This document shows positions 35,977-47,458 of a DNA stretch of 64,000 nucleotides, one piece after another. Every line of letters starts with the position of its first letter. Positions within the stretch are counted from its first letter, which is position 1. A model generated the notes under the pieces. That model had not been told where the DNA came from and searched no databases. It was given only the letters and a program-made list of their open reading frames with translations. The stretch is from positions 434,001 through 498,000 of the forward strand of contig MU385860.1 of NCBI GenBank assembly GCA_022497145.1. The letters are read 5' to 3'. This DNA comes from Rostrohypoxylon terebratum (Eukaryota > Ascomycota > Sordariomycetes > Xylariales > Hypoxylaceae). Both the position numbers and the translations under genes were made by a program.

Positions 35977-37696
35977 CTATGCTTCGCCCTTCAACTCCTC
36001 CGCGACCTGCTTTTTGACGATCTCTCTAACTACTTTCCAGTCGTTGGCGACTTCGGTAATTCTCTTCTTCTTGGCTTCTAAGCCGTGGAACTCGGGTGGG
36101 AGCACTCTCTCCTCGAAATTGAATCCGGCCTCGTCTTTCAAGGCCATCTCGACCGCGCCGGCGAACTTAGCTGGGTGAGCAGTCGAGAGCGAGATGTGTG
36201 GCGCCTTAGAGCGCTCCAGTGACCGCAGAGAAGCAGCTACGCCAATAGCCGTGTGAGGATCTAGGACGTAGTCGATCTTCTTGAAGTAATTCTTGATGGT
36301 GTCAATCGTCTGCGAATCGCTCACCCGTTCGCTTTCAAAGTCACGCCTTGCGCTGGTGTGCACATCCTGATAGACCGGACCGAAGCCACCGCTTGACTTC
36401 AGTTGCTTCATCCAGGCGGAGACCTCCTGGCCAGCTTGTTTTCTGTTCCACTCTTCATCCATACCAGCCATGGACGCAAATTCGTAAGCTAAGAACCAGA
36501 GCAGTCTCTCGAAGTTACTCGAGACAAGAATGTCCATGGCAGGACTCAAGGTTTCTTTGACGCCGTCTTCATGCGCCTTTACACCATCAACAGCCAAACC
36601 TCCCTGTGCCTCTTGGCCAAAGGTTGGGTTCTTCTCGTATCGCCCGGTCTTCCAGAACCGATCAAGAATGTCGTTCTCATTTGTAGCAACGACCAGTTTC
36701 TCCACAGGGAGACCCATCCTGTGAGCAAAGTAACCGGCTAGGATATCGCCAAAATTGCCGCTGGGAACGACATATCGGACCTTCTCGCCGAGAGCTAAGC
36801 CAGACGACTTGACAAGTGAGAAGTATGAGTAGAAGTAGTAAACGATCTGTGCTAGAATTCTGGCCCAGTTAATGGAGTTAACCGCTCCGAGATTGAGGGT
36901 TGAGTTGATATCAGGATCGGCGAATAAAGCCTTCAGGATATCCTGGCAATCGTCAAAGGTGCCGGTGACAGCCAGATTGTGGACATTGGGGTCCAGAACC
37001 GTGGTCATTTGGGCTTCTTGAATAGGGCTGACCCTGCCTTTAGGATGTAGAATGAATACCGACACATCCTTCTTTCCGCGGAGACCATAGATGGCTGCCG
37101 ATCCGGTGTCACCACTTGTAGCACCGACTACGGTAAGATGATGTCGGTCACTACCCGACTTTCCTTCGTTCTTTCGTACCAAAAAGTACTCGAACAGGTT
37201 GCCTAGAAATTGTAGAGCAATATCCTTGAAGGCAAATGTAGGACCGTGGAATAGTTCTAGGAGATATAGGTTGTCGTGAAGATGTCGTAGAGGTGTGGTC
37301 TCAGGGGCACGGAAAGTAGAATAACTTCTATCAATTATTCCCTTGAGGTCTTGGCGCGGGATCTCCGATGGAGAAATGTATAAGGACAATACTTCGAGGG
37401 CGAGGTCAGGAAAGGATAGATCTTTCCAGCTCTCCCAATTGCTTGCCTTGGGAACTTCTTCTGGGATATATAAGCCGCCATCAGATGCCAGACCTTTCAG
37501 AACGACTTCCTCGAAGGAAAGCTAGTGAAGATAGTCAGTATAGAGCAATTGGAGAAAAATTGCAAATGACAAGATGTCAGACTGGTATGAGTCTTACGTC
37601 GTAGTCGTCTCCTCTAGTACTGAGATATCGCTGCGAGGGATTGTGGGACTCGGACGAGCCATCGGCTGTCGTCTGGCCGTTTACTCCGTTCGACAT
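35977..37696 (-). CDS. THR4: Threonine synthase
   Basis: Two exons, 37696-37598 and 37521-35977, with a 76-nt intron; 547 aa. The enzyme converts O-phospho-L-homoserine and water to L-threonine and phosphate using PLP, the last step of threonine synthesis. Seen: the short N-terminal segment ending SQRYLSTRGDDYD followed by LSFEEVVLKGLASDGGLYIP (the threonine synthase N-terminal domain), the PLP-binding lysine in HGPTFAFKD (Lys132), the phosphate-binding GATSGDTGSAA loop, and the VPSGNFGDILAGY block. There is a variable tail of Lys/Glu-rich residues. Length and motifs match the fungal Thr4 class. Very secure. Confidence 0.97.
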
Positions 37697-38885
37697 CGTA
37701 TTGGATTGTGGTCTGGTCTACTGGGTCGAAATGGGTCGAATTCAATTTGTTTATAATTCTAGCGATCTCCAAGTCCCTTTGGAGGGTGATATAAGACTTG
37801 GAGATGACGAAAGAAAAAAAAATAAAAAAAAATATGTCGAGCGAGTTCGGCTGATGCGCAGGAGATGATCAGTTTCTACCCCGCGCTAACCGTATTTGGA
37901 TATACTACTTGTGAGGGGTAGCGGCTAGCAATTTGATTGGCTCACAACCCCCAAGTTAATGACATTCTCCTTTCCTTGAGGCTTGGAGATCTCCAGTTAG
38001 ATCTTCCTACCTTGAGTGTGGTGTGCATTGTTTGAACTTTGTACATATAGGTAGGTAGTACTGAATCTTTCGGAAAGTGTTAATCTCATCACAGGGCTTT
38101 TCTAGCACTAATATTAGGCATATACGAAGCATTGGGAAGTCACGTTGAAGACCACAATTTATACTTGACGTAAGACGGAGATTCTGTTCCAGCTCTTTCA
38201 TACTTCGTATCACGCTGAAATAAGCCAATCCAATTGATGTCGTCATATTAACGGCCAAATAAATGCGGCTACCCCCTTGTCCTCACATATTACCTGCGGG
38301 TTACCTCATTTTTTTTGTCATATTTGGTACCATCGTGGCTGCATAATATTCACCGTCGGTCATTTCCTCTTTTATCTACCATTTTTCAGCTCCTGTGTTG
38401 CTTTGCCTCTCAATTAAAACAGTTGAAGAAAAAGAAGGTCGATCCGGTCAATAGTAGGCGGATACACTACAGATGGAGGTACATTGGTACCATGTCTACC
38501 CGTCAGCCCGTTTGGTCTTGGCAAATGATAATTGGGAATGTGGAGTTCCGCCCATGGTATTAGCCTTTATGAGATTAGCTGTTGGGTCGGGTAGCAGCTT
38601 CCTGGATATCTCCGGCTTGGTCAGCAGCTATTATCAATACAACCTTTGAACCCCCGGCCTTGAACTCTTTCTCTTTGCCGATATCCCTTAAACTTCATCC
38701 GCTTAACTTGTTTGTTGACAATCAACCTTCAGCCCTCCAGCCTCAGTATGGTATAAGAAATGCCTGATGTTCTTTATAGATGCGAAATAGATGTGGTTGA
38801 TGTAATTATAATAAGCTCTCGTTAGCTGACGACCTATCACATCCCGTCCTCACTCAGCGGAGCAGCCTCCATCCCGACCGCTGCC
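37697..38885. other. Divergent promoter region between THR4 and the OPT gene
   Basis: About 1.2 kb serving as promoter for both genes. It contains A-rich runs near 37815-37835 and a T8 near 38310. No TGACTCA Gcn4/Cpc1 site was noticed on a visual pass, which would be expected near an amino-acid biosynthetic gene. No gene is supported. Confidence 0.45.
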
Positions 38886-41432
38886 ATGTCACCTGACAGA
38901 GGAACCGTTGAGGTCCTGCCACCTCCGTATCCACCCGAATCCGAAGATGGCTCCGGCAATGATGTCAAGTATCTACCCGAGGGCCGTCATTTCACACTCC
39001 GAGGTGTTGCTGCCGGCTTGCTTGTCGGGCTGATGTGAGTTATATTGAGGGTGAAATCCAAAGCATTAGGCCCATGGATCTCTTTTCGTAGCTAAGCCGT
39101 CTAAAAGTAGAAAATACTGACTGGTCGCCGTAGAATATGTTTCAGTAACATGTATTTCGGGTTGCAGACCGGGTGGATTTCTATGATGACGATGCCTTCT
39201 AGTTTGCTAGGTTTCGGCCTATTCAAGGCTCTCTCACGTCACCTGTCTTTCCCATTCTCTCCGGTAGAGAATGTTCTTGTCCAGTCTGTCGCAGGTGGTA
39301 TGGCGATAATGCCTCTCGGTTGTGGATTTGTGGGTGTGGTAAGGTAACCCGAAAATCGGCAAGTAGAGGTCCATTCCATTAACCTATCCGATTTTGTTAT
39401 AGATTCCAGCTATGGAGTATCTGTTGAAACCGTCGGAGCAAGGACCGATACATCTGAGCATGTGGAAGCTTATTATCTGGTCGCTGGGTCTTTGCTATTT
39501 TGGCGTCGTTTTTGCTGTTCCATTGTGAGTTTCCAATTCTCTTCAAACTAGTCTTCTTGTATCTAATCATCTCTAGGCGGCGTCAGGTCATCATCAGAGA
39601 GCAGCTAAAATTTCCGAGCGGGTTCAGTACTGCCGTCCTAATCGGTGTTCTTCACGGAAGAGGACAAAGCCAAAATAGTGGCGCTCTCGATACGTCAAAA
39701 GCTGCGACGTTCGGGAGCTTAGCGCTAGAAAATAGACCGCTTGTGGTAGCTGTAGGTAATGTTGAGGGAAGTGAGAATGTCGATTCCACTGGTGAACCAC
39801 CACGCATCGAAACAGCAAAGCAATATAGTTGGCATTCCAATATTCGCCTCCTTCTGATTACATTTGGGGTATCAGGATTTTACACTCTCCTGACTTATTT
39901 CTTTCCCATTCTTCGAAATCTCCCTATCTTTGGGACCGTAGCAGCCGACACCTGGCTCTGGACTCTGAACCCAAGTTTCGCTTACGTCGGTCAGGGTATC
40001 ATCATGGGACCGTCTACAACTATACATATGCTCGTTGGGGCTGTTGTTGGCTGGGGAATTTTATCACCCCTTGCTAAATATCGAGGATGGGCACCAGGAT
40101 CGATCAACGATTGGGAGACTGGCAGTAAAGGTTGGATTGTCTGGACGTCTCTAGCCATTATGCTGGCAGACGCTGTCGTCAGTCTAGGCTATATTGCTTT
40201 CAGCCCTATCATAAAACGTGGGCCATCCTTCCTCGCGACTATAAAGCAACGATTTCAGGAAGATGGATTCAAGGGCCTATTATCTCGCAAGCCTCCTGGT
40301 TATGTAGCCGTCCGGGCCAGCGAGGATGATTCAAGACCCTTATCCGAGACGCGAAGTTCGGAAGATCTTGATAGTCTACCAAGTCCGACACTGGAACGCA
40401 GAAACCCATTCAACACTCAGCCGGCCAGTTCCCAAAGAGCCTGGGACGAGGACGACGCCCCGCCTGAGCAATTGGTTGGGGATAAAACAGTCAGTATCGG
40501 TCTTGTTATATCTGTGCTATTTTGCATTGCTAGCATACATATCACATTCGGTAACCTGGTTCCCCTGTATGCGACTGTCATAGCTGTTTTTATGGCAATG
40601 ATATTGAGCATTATGGGAGTTCGGGCATTGGGTGAAACGGACCTTAACCCAGTCTCCGGAATTAGTAAACTAGCACAGCTTTTCTTCGCCCTCATCATTC
40701 CACAGACCCACAAGTCGAGCGTCCTCATCAATTTGGTAGCTGGTGCTGTGTCTGAAGCTGGCGCATTACAAGCTGGGGACCTCATGCAAGATCTAAAGAC
40801 CGGTCATCTGCTGGGAGCTGCACCTAAGGCGCAATTCTGGGGTCAGATCATCGGCGCGACTGTGGGGGCTGTTGTTAGCGCACTGATCTATAGACTGTAT
40901 ACTGCCGTTTACGAAGTTCCCGGAGATTTGTTTCAGGTACCGACTGGCTTCGTGTGGATCTTTACCGCGAGATTGGTTACCGGTAAAGGACTTCCTTATA
41001 TGGCGAGGGAGTTTGCTATTGGAGGTGCAGTCATATTTGCTGTATTTACTGCCTTGCGAACGAAGGCGATTGGAAAGAGTTGGCATCCCTATATTCCTGG
41101 AGGAATCGCTGTCGCAGTTGGTAAGGACCGTCTTGAAATACGTCATGTTCTCCTTGTCACTAACAATGTTAATAGGAATGTACAATGTCCCCTCGTTCAC
41201 CTTGGCGAGAACAATAGGTGGGCTTCTAAATTGGTACTGGAGAGTATATTTACGAAAAGAGGATACACCCCTCATCGTTGTCGCATCAGTGAGTACCGAG
41301 TACCCGGACTATGTATCGATATCTCGAGATCATAACTAATTTGGATATGAAATCTAGGGCTTTATTTTGGGAGAAGGCTTCTTGAGCATCGTCAACTTGC
41401 TACTACAGAGCTCTCAAGTCCCCCACATGTGA
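38886..41432 (+). CDS. Oligopeptide transporter (OPT) family protein
   Basis: Six exons: 38886-39034, 39134-39338, 39403-39524, 39577-41120, 41176-41288, 41358-41432; 735 aa. All junctions fall in OPT-conserved blocks (LVGL/IICFSNMYFGLQTGW, GFVGV/IPAMEYLL, VPL/RRQVIIREQLKFPSG, AVAVG/MYNVP, VVAS/GFILGEG). OPT proteins are proton-coupled importers of small peptides, glutathione or metal chelates; about 14-16 membrane segments are expected and many hydrophobic segments are seen. The QTGW and NPVSGISKLAQ blocks point to the branch related to YSL proteins more than the classical Isp4/Opt1 tetrapeptide carriers; this is an inference. A hydrophilic loop (~300-390) carries Pro/Ser/Asp. Family secure, substrate unknown. 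Confidence 0.93.
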
Positions 41433-41950
41433 ACTGGCGGATAGCATTTACCAGGCGCTATTAATAATAAAATCATCCATACTATTGGTATAGTAATTAA
41501 TCTACGCCAATACTCCCTCATTTCTTAGCCTGTATAAACCAACGGTCTCCGCTTTCGTATGGCTGTTTGGAGATGATGCGTCTTCTTAGTAATCTATCGT
41601 AAGATACTCGCAGCGCATGGTATCAGAAACGTATATATAGTTGCTTTCTTGCAGGAAACCTGCCTTAATAGCTTGAAGATCACACACACTATACTCCAAA
41701 TACTCGAAAACTTACGATTGAGGATCCATGAAGAACGCCGATTCAAATCCGCAGCCGTGGCTTGGTGAACACAAGCTTGTCCCCCGCATTTAAAAAAAAC
41801 TCTAAAGCTCCATTATCCGGCGCGGGGTTGCAGACTGGTTTAAGATACCTACTACCTAAGAGTCCTAGACGTTCCACTTCGAAGACAAGATACAAACTTA
41901 TACATATCATTTTACACCTAATATCAGTAGTATCAGTAGATCTTGTCAAG
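41433..41950. other. Spacer before the dienelactone hydrolase gene
   Basis: 518 bp holding the OPT 3' flank and the next promoter. An A/T-rich repeat-like TTAATAATAAAATCATC stretch lies near 41460. No gene is seen. Confidence 0.5.
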
Positions 41951-43145
41951 ATGTTGCTCAACGAAGAACACATCGATGTCACGACGAACGTGGACGGAAA
42001 GGAGTCGCCTATGCGTGAGAAGAAGACCCTATACGACCGGACCTAGTTCCCAATTCAAGGCACTAACGTTGGGCAGGAATTTTTACTTTCCATCCCACCA
42101 TCTCACAATATCCTCAAGCGTATAGCTCTCGCTGTTCCCATTCAAGATTTTGATACAGGTTTGCTGATGAGTTGGCAGTCGATTCCCTGGCATCGTTTTA
42201 TTCAGCGAGATCTATCAAGGTATCGTCTTCATTTGATAAACTTCCAGAGTTGATATCAGACAGGCAAGTCGGATGACTGTAGATATGCAGCTTGCTGACT
42301 AGCGTATCGAACAGTGACTGGTCCGGTGGCGCGCTTTGCGCGTCAAATTGCGGGACATGGCTACATCGTCGCTGCCCCTTCTTCGTATCACGACTTTATT
42401 GGACCGGAGGCTTTGTCCTACGATGTTCCAGGCACTGACAAAGGAAACGAGTTGAAAATAACGAAGGTAAAGCCGTCAATCTTGGTCTTGGTGCAAGCTA
42501 TTGAATAAGTGACGGCTCATAAAAAGTGCATTACAGACCCTCGAATCGTATGACGCAGACTCTCGCAAGACCGTTGATTACCTTCTCAGTCTCCCTACAT
42601 GCAACGGACGGATAGGTACCACTGGAATGTGTCTAGGTGGTCATCTCTCTCTACGAGCTACTGTATGGCTCTCCTTATCAATATCTTCGTGTCGCATTAC
42701 TCGCTGATATCTCGTACAGTTGGACCCGCGGATAAGCGCAGGCGTTGCCTACTTCGGGACAGACGTCCATAGCCGTACGCTAGGCCCTTACACTGCGGCT
42801 GATAAGTCGGTCGAAGGTCCGGCGAATAGCAACCACACGATCGATAGGCTCGGAGAGATTAAGGGCGAGGTGGCCCTGATCTTCGGCATCAAGGACACCC
42901 ACGTCCCGGATGACGGCCGAGACCTGATCCGACAGAAGTTGAGGAGCGCTGGCACGGTATTCAGCTTCTACGAGTTTGCGTGGGCGCAACATGCCTTTAT
43001 CCGTGACGAACTAAGCAAAGGCCGATACGATCCGGCTATCACTAAAATCTGCTTCGAGGTACTGTTGGAGCTTTTCAACCGAACCCTCAAGACGGACTTG
43101 GGGCCGAGAGACGATAAAGTTGAGACGATCGAGCACTTCTGCTAG
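41951..43145 (+). CDS. Dienelactone hydrolase-family alpha/beta hydrolase
   Basis: Six exons: 41951-42014, 42077-42119, 42179-42219, 42315-42466, 42537-42662, 42720-43145; 283 aa. Exons 2 and 3 are micro-exons of 43 and 41 nt. Their sequence was found by matching the family blocks IFTFHP and FPGIVLFSEIYQ, and every junction phase fits. The catalytic triad Cys132 (GMCLGG), Asp201 (GIKDTH) and His233 (AQHAF) is intact. The family uses a Cys nucleophile to hydrolyse dienelactone in aromatic breakdown and related esters elsewhere. The intron 2 donor GTATAG is non-ideal but leaves a clean frame. No aromatic-degradation genes lie nearby, so the physiological substrate is open. Confidence 0.88.
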
Positions 43146-44602
43146 TGGTATTTCGTCGGTAATCTATAATATCGAATATACCGAGAATAATAGAGATTCG
43201 TCTAGATGTCAGATTATTCCTCCGAGATATTGATTACTTGCCTCCCACACCCAACCTATGGAATTCACGAGAATTATGCGTGAATATGCAGGCAGATCGA
43301 GATGTGTAACCCATTATACGATTTTTGGCTTCTACTTGAAACCCAGACGGGTCGGGAAACGGGCGGTTGTAGGTGCTAACGAACGGGTCTAAGCTTTGAT
43401 TTGCTCGCGACTATCGAATTTGAGACATGCCGGTAATTCAAAACGTCAACGTTTCCGGAGCAATTGGTTGCTTATATACCGAAGGCCATTGCGGCTTACC
43501 CCTTTAGAAGCGTGACATACATGTAGATTGGCGATGCTTCCACACGTACCAATACGACTAAAGATACAGATATTAAAAGGTCCTACATTAAGCTAGCTAC
43601 ATGATACGCTGGCGTAGAATATACGAAACTCGGGCATGAATGAATACTAGGTGATAAATTTATTGGGGGATTTCCGGTAACTTACTACTGGGTAGTATGT
43701 AAAGAAGGTAAATAAGGAATACAATAAGGCTGATTGAACCATTGAATTCAAAAATGGTCGTAGTTACGTCCCTGGCGGCTGTACTAGTGCTGACAGCACC
43801 AGTAATACTCCAACTGCTCCAATTGAGCAGCTGGGACATATTGTCAAATTTGTACCTCTGAATGCGATTGCACACATATGTGCATGTGTAAGGAGTAAAA
43901 AAGTACAAGGGGGGATACATGAACCTTCTAGAATGGGTGCGCTTACTCTATGTACACATCCATGTGATTGGGTGACAGCCCTAGGGCCTAGGTAGGTACG
44001 TGGTATTACAGTTGCGGCTTTGTATCGCAAAAAGGGAGGCAGGCAACCGCGAGGCAGAAAAAAACAACTAGGAGGCCAGGCGAAACAGCTGGAAGTTGCC
44101 TCACCAACCGATTCAGTTCCTGCCTAAAGGCAAAAGGAAGGCAAGAGAAGATTATGGGAAGGAAAAGTCGAATGAAGAAAGGTACATCAGGACATGTACC
44201 TTCCAATTTTTGCACCTCGTCCACACAGACTTGAATTTTTTGGTGGGCCTTGGCGGGCTGATAGACCGGGCAACCGCCTGTCGAAGGGGGCAGTGATGTC
44301 AAGATGGTGAGTGAGTATAGGATGGCGGGGTAGGTACGCCTTCAATCATCATAGATGTATCTTGGTAACTGTGGGTACCAAGCAGGTACGTCGTCCGGGT
44401 ACCCATGTACATATGTACTTCTAAATAGTTACAGGTGTTGTAGGTGGAATTTTTGCTACTGAGAAACACTGAGACCAGTGATTGATCACCTATAAATTTT
44501 GAAAATACCGATCTATTAGCTGGATTGCGTGTTAATTTTGGTAGCACGACAGAAGGGTACATACCTAGAACTGACGTTTATCGTCTAGTGTGGTCTTCTG
44601 AG

Positions 44603-44610
44603 TTCAGGAA
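44603..44610. promoter_or_regulatory. Two-unit heat-shock element (TTCnnGAA)
   Basis: TTC-AG-GAA forms a tail-to-tail pair of nGAAn units about 370 bp upstream of the Hsp70 ATG. On its own this is a weak match that occurs by chance. It gains weight from the three-unit element 67 bp downstream. Confidence 0.4.
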
Positions 44611-44676
44611 CGTACTATCCTCTTCTATCTGACTGTTAGGCGGAAAGTACCAGAAGCGGGTACCATCTTCCAGCAA

Positions 44677-44689
44677 TTCGAGAAGATTC
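44677..44689. promoter_or_regulatory. Three-unit heat-shock element (TTCnnGAAnnTTC)
   Basis: TTC-GA-GAA-GA-TTC is a perfect array of three alternating nGAAn units, the minimal strong binding site for trimeric Hsf1, 288 bp before the Hsp70 start codon. The placement fits a heat-inducible promoter with a long leader. Confidence 0.75.
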
Positions 44690-44976
44690 CTTGGCCCCAC
44701 CATAGCTTCCACTTGCAATTGTATTAAACTCCAGGTCAAATCCCAAGGAACATTTTCTTTCCTTCATCTTCATCAAACACAAAAACACAAACATCTTCCT
44801 CTTTTCTTCAAAGAGTAAACGCAGAACTACTACTAGATACCCGCCCCCAATCTGGGTAAATAATTCTTTGCGTTTTTACAACATCAACCACACAACCACA
44901 CTCTTCTACTCTAAATCATCCCGCATTACCCCACCACTACTATTTTGACCTCTAAAAATTCCACACACTTTTCACC

Positions 44977-46929
44977 ATGGTTGCCGCAGTCGGAATTGAC
45001 TTGGGCACGACCTACTCGTGTGTCGGCGTCTTTCGAGACGACCGCATCGAAATCATTGCCAACGACCAGGGTAACCGAACTACTCCCTCGTTCGTTGCCT
45101 TCACAGATACCGAGCGTCTGATCGGTGATGCCGCCAAGAACCAGGTTGCAATGAACCCCCACAACACCGTCTTCGACGCTAAGCGTCTGATTGGTCGCAA
45201 ATTCAGCGACGCTGAGGTGCAAGCAGACATGAAGCACTTCCCCTTCAAGGTCGTTGAGAAGAACGGCAAGCCTATCATTGAGGTCGAGTACAAGGGTGAG
45301 CAGAAGCAATTCACACCTGAGGAAATCTCCTCTATGGTCCTCACCAAGATGCGTGAGACCGCCGAGGCATACCTTGGTGGCACCGTCACCAACGCCGTCA
45401 TCACTGTGCCGGCCTACTTCAACGACTCTCAGCGTCAAGCTACTAAGGACGCCGGTTTGATCTCCGGTCTTAACGTCCTCCGAATCATCAACGAGCCCAC
45501 CGCGGCCGCCATCGCCTACGGTCTTGACAAGAAGGCTGAGGGCGAGCGCAACGTTCTCATCTTTGATCTCGGTGGTGGTACCTTCGATGTTTCTCTCCTA
45601 ACCATTGAGGAGGGTATCTTCGAGGTCAAGTCTACTGCCGGTGACACTCACTTGGGTGGTGAGGACTTCGACAACCGTCTTGTCAACCACTTCGTCAACG
45701 AGTTCAAGCGTAAGCACAAGAAGGATCTCTCCACCAACGCCCGTGCTCTTCGACGTCTCCGCACTGCTTGTGAGCGAGCCAAGCGTACCCTTTCTTCTTC
45801 TGCACAGACCTCTATTGAGATCGATTCCCTGTTTGAAGGTATTGACTTCTACACGTCGATCACTCGTGCTCGATTCGAAGAGCTTTGCCAGGATCTTTTC
45901 CGATCTACCATCCAGCCTGTCGACCGTGTCTTGGCTGATGCCAAGATCGACAAGAGTCAGGTTCATGAGATCGTCCTTGTCGGTGGATCCACCCGTATCC
46001 CCCGTGTCCAGAAGCTTATCACGGACTACTTCAACGGCAAGGAGCCCAACAAATCAATCAACCCCGATGAGGCCGTCGCTTATGGTGCCGCCGTCCAGGC
46101 CGCCATCCTGTCTGGTGACACTAGCTCCAAGTCGACTAACGAGATCCTCCTTCTCGACGTTGCTGCCTTATCTCTCGGTATCGAGACTGCCGGTGGTATG
46201 ATGACCAAGCTCATCCCCCGTAACACCACCATCCCTACCAAGAAGTCGGAGGTCTTCTCCACTTTCTCCGACAACCAGCCCGGTGTGCTCATCCAAGTTT
46301 ACGAGGGTGAACGTCAACGCACTAAGGACAACAGCTTGCTCGGCAAGTTCGAACTCACTGGCATCCCGCCTGCACCTCGTGGTGTTCCTCAAATCGAGGT
46401 TACCTTTGACCTTGATGCCAACGGTATCATGAATGTCTCCGCCGTCGAGAAGGGCACTGGCAAGTCCAACAAGATTGTCATCACCAACGACAAGGGCCGC
46501 CTGTCCAAGGAAGAGATCGAGCGTATGCTTGCAGAGGCCGAGAAGTACAAGGAGGAGGATGAGGCTGAAGGCCGCCGTATCGGTGCCAAGAACGGCCTAG
46601 AGTCCTATGCTTACTCTCTCCGAAACACCATGTCCGACTCTAAGGTCGACGAGAAGCTTGACGCTGGTGACAAGGAGAAGCTCAAGGCCGAGATTGACAA
46701 GGTTGTCTCTTGGCTCGACGAGAACCAGCAGGCTACTCGCGAGGAGTATGAGGAGAAGCAAAAGGAACTCGAGGGCATTGCCAACCCCATCATGATGAAG
46801 TTCTACGGTGCTGGTGGTGCTGGCGGCATGCCCGGTGGTATGCCCGGTGGTGCTCCCGGCGGCTTCCCTGGTGCTGGCGCCCCCGGCGGTGCTCAGGATG
46901 ACGGCCCTACCGTCGAGGAAGTTGACTAA
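44977..46929 (+). CDS. HSP70: Cytosolic Hsp70 chaperone (Ssa type)
   Basis: Single exon, 650 aa, intronless. ATP-driven chaperone for nascent, misfolded and translocating proteins in cytosol and nucleus. Seen: the nucleotide-binding signatures GIDLGTTYS (~6-14), DLGGGTFDVS (~197) and VLVGGSTRIPRVQKL (~335), a substrate-binding domain, a helical lid, a Gly/Met/Pro-rich GGMPGG tail, and the terminal EEVD that binds TPR co-chaperones. There is no signal peptide or KDEL, which excludes the ER form, and no mitochondrial presequence. Codons are strongly C/T-ending, as in highly expressed fungal genes, unlike its neighbours. Lack of introns suits expression during heat shock, when splicing fails. 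An upstream heat-shock element supports inducibility. It could be the main Ssa or a second paralogue. Confidence 0.98.
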   Translation: MVAAVGIDLGTTYSCVGVFRDDRIEIIANDQGNRTTPSFVAFTDTERLIGDAAKNQVAMNPHNTVFDAKRLIGRKFSDAEVQADMKHFPFKVVEKNGKPIIEVEYKGEQKQFTPEEISSMVLTKMRETAEAYLGGTVTNAVITVPAYFNDSQRQATKDAGLISGLNVLRIINEPTAAAIAYGLDKKAEGERNVLIFDLGGGTFDVSLLTIEEGIFEVKSTAGDTHLGGEDFDNRLVNHFVNEFKRKHKKDLSTNARALRRLRTACERAKRTLSSSAQTSIEIDSLFEGIDFYTSITRARFEELCQDLFRSTIQPVDRVLADAKIDKSQVHEIVLVGGSTRIPRVQKLITDYFNGKEPNKSINPDEAVAYGAAVQAAILSGDTSSKSTNEILLLDVAALSLGIETAGGMMTKLIPRNTTIPTKKSEVFSTFSDNQPGVLIQVYEGERQRTKDNSLLGKFELTGIPPAPRGVPQIEVTFDLDANGIMNVSAVEKGTGKSNKIVITNDKGRLSKEEIERMLAEAEKYKEEDEAEGRRIGAKNGLESYAYSLRNTMSDSKVDEKLDAGDKEKLKAEIDKVVSWLDENQQATREEYEEKQKELEGIANPIMMKFYGAGGAGGMPGGMPGGAPGGFPGAGAPGGAQDDGPTVEEVD

Positions 46930-47458
46930 ATGGTTTCCTTTCCATGACCTTTCTGTCTTTATTACTTCCCGGCGTTCGGTCTCGGATTTCATGGGTTTGC
47001 ACTACTAGATTTTTACTGGTAATGATAAAGGGCAAAAGTTGCGGTTTTACGACTTGCATGGATGTACTCTAGGCAGGGATAATCCTACTTCCTACGAAGC
47101 AATGAAGTTAATTACATAAAAACTATATGGTCTTGTCTATCGCGATATGTGACATGTTTTGTTTTCTTGAAAGGAAGACTTGTGGCCGTAGAATCTTGAG
47201 TAGCATGATGCTATCGTGAAGTATTTGAAGTTAAGTTAATGGAGGATAGATTCAAGTTGCTCTCGCAAAAGTCTACGCATGATAATATCGCATCCCCTTA
47301 TGGTAGTAAACCCTTGGTAAAGTCGTTTATTCATCATGAGTATTACAACCTGTAGTTACTAGTACACAAAATCGTAACAAAGTATAACACAGCCCAGCCT
47401 ATACGGTCCGGTCCAATCCATCCTACACTCTTCCAGCACCTATCAATACAGTAACAGT
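46930..47458. other. Convergent spacer, no gene seen
   Basis: 3' flanks of Hsp70 and the Emi1-type gene; A/T-rich with no open frame of interest. Confidence 0.5.

Larger units (their letters stand above)
43146..44976. other. Spacer and Hsp70 promoter
   Basis: About 1.8 kb. The left part is A/T-rich without a gene. The right ~400 bp is the Hsp70 promoter with heat-shock elements (listed) and a long C/T- and A-rich leader (about 44750-44976) with no ATG before the start codon in the last part. Confidence 0.5.
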
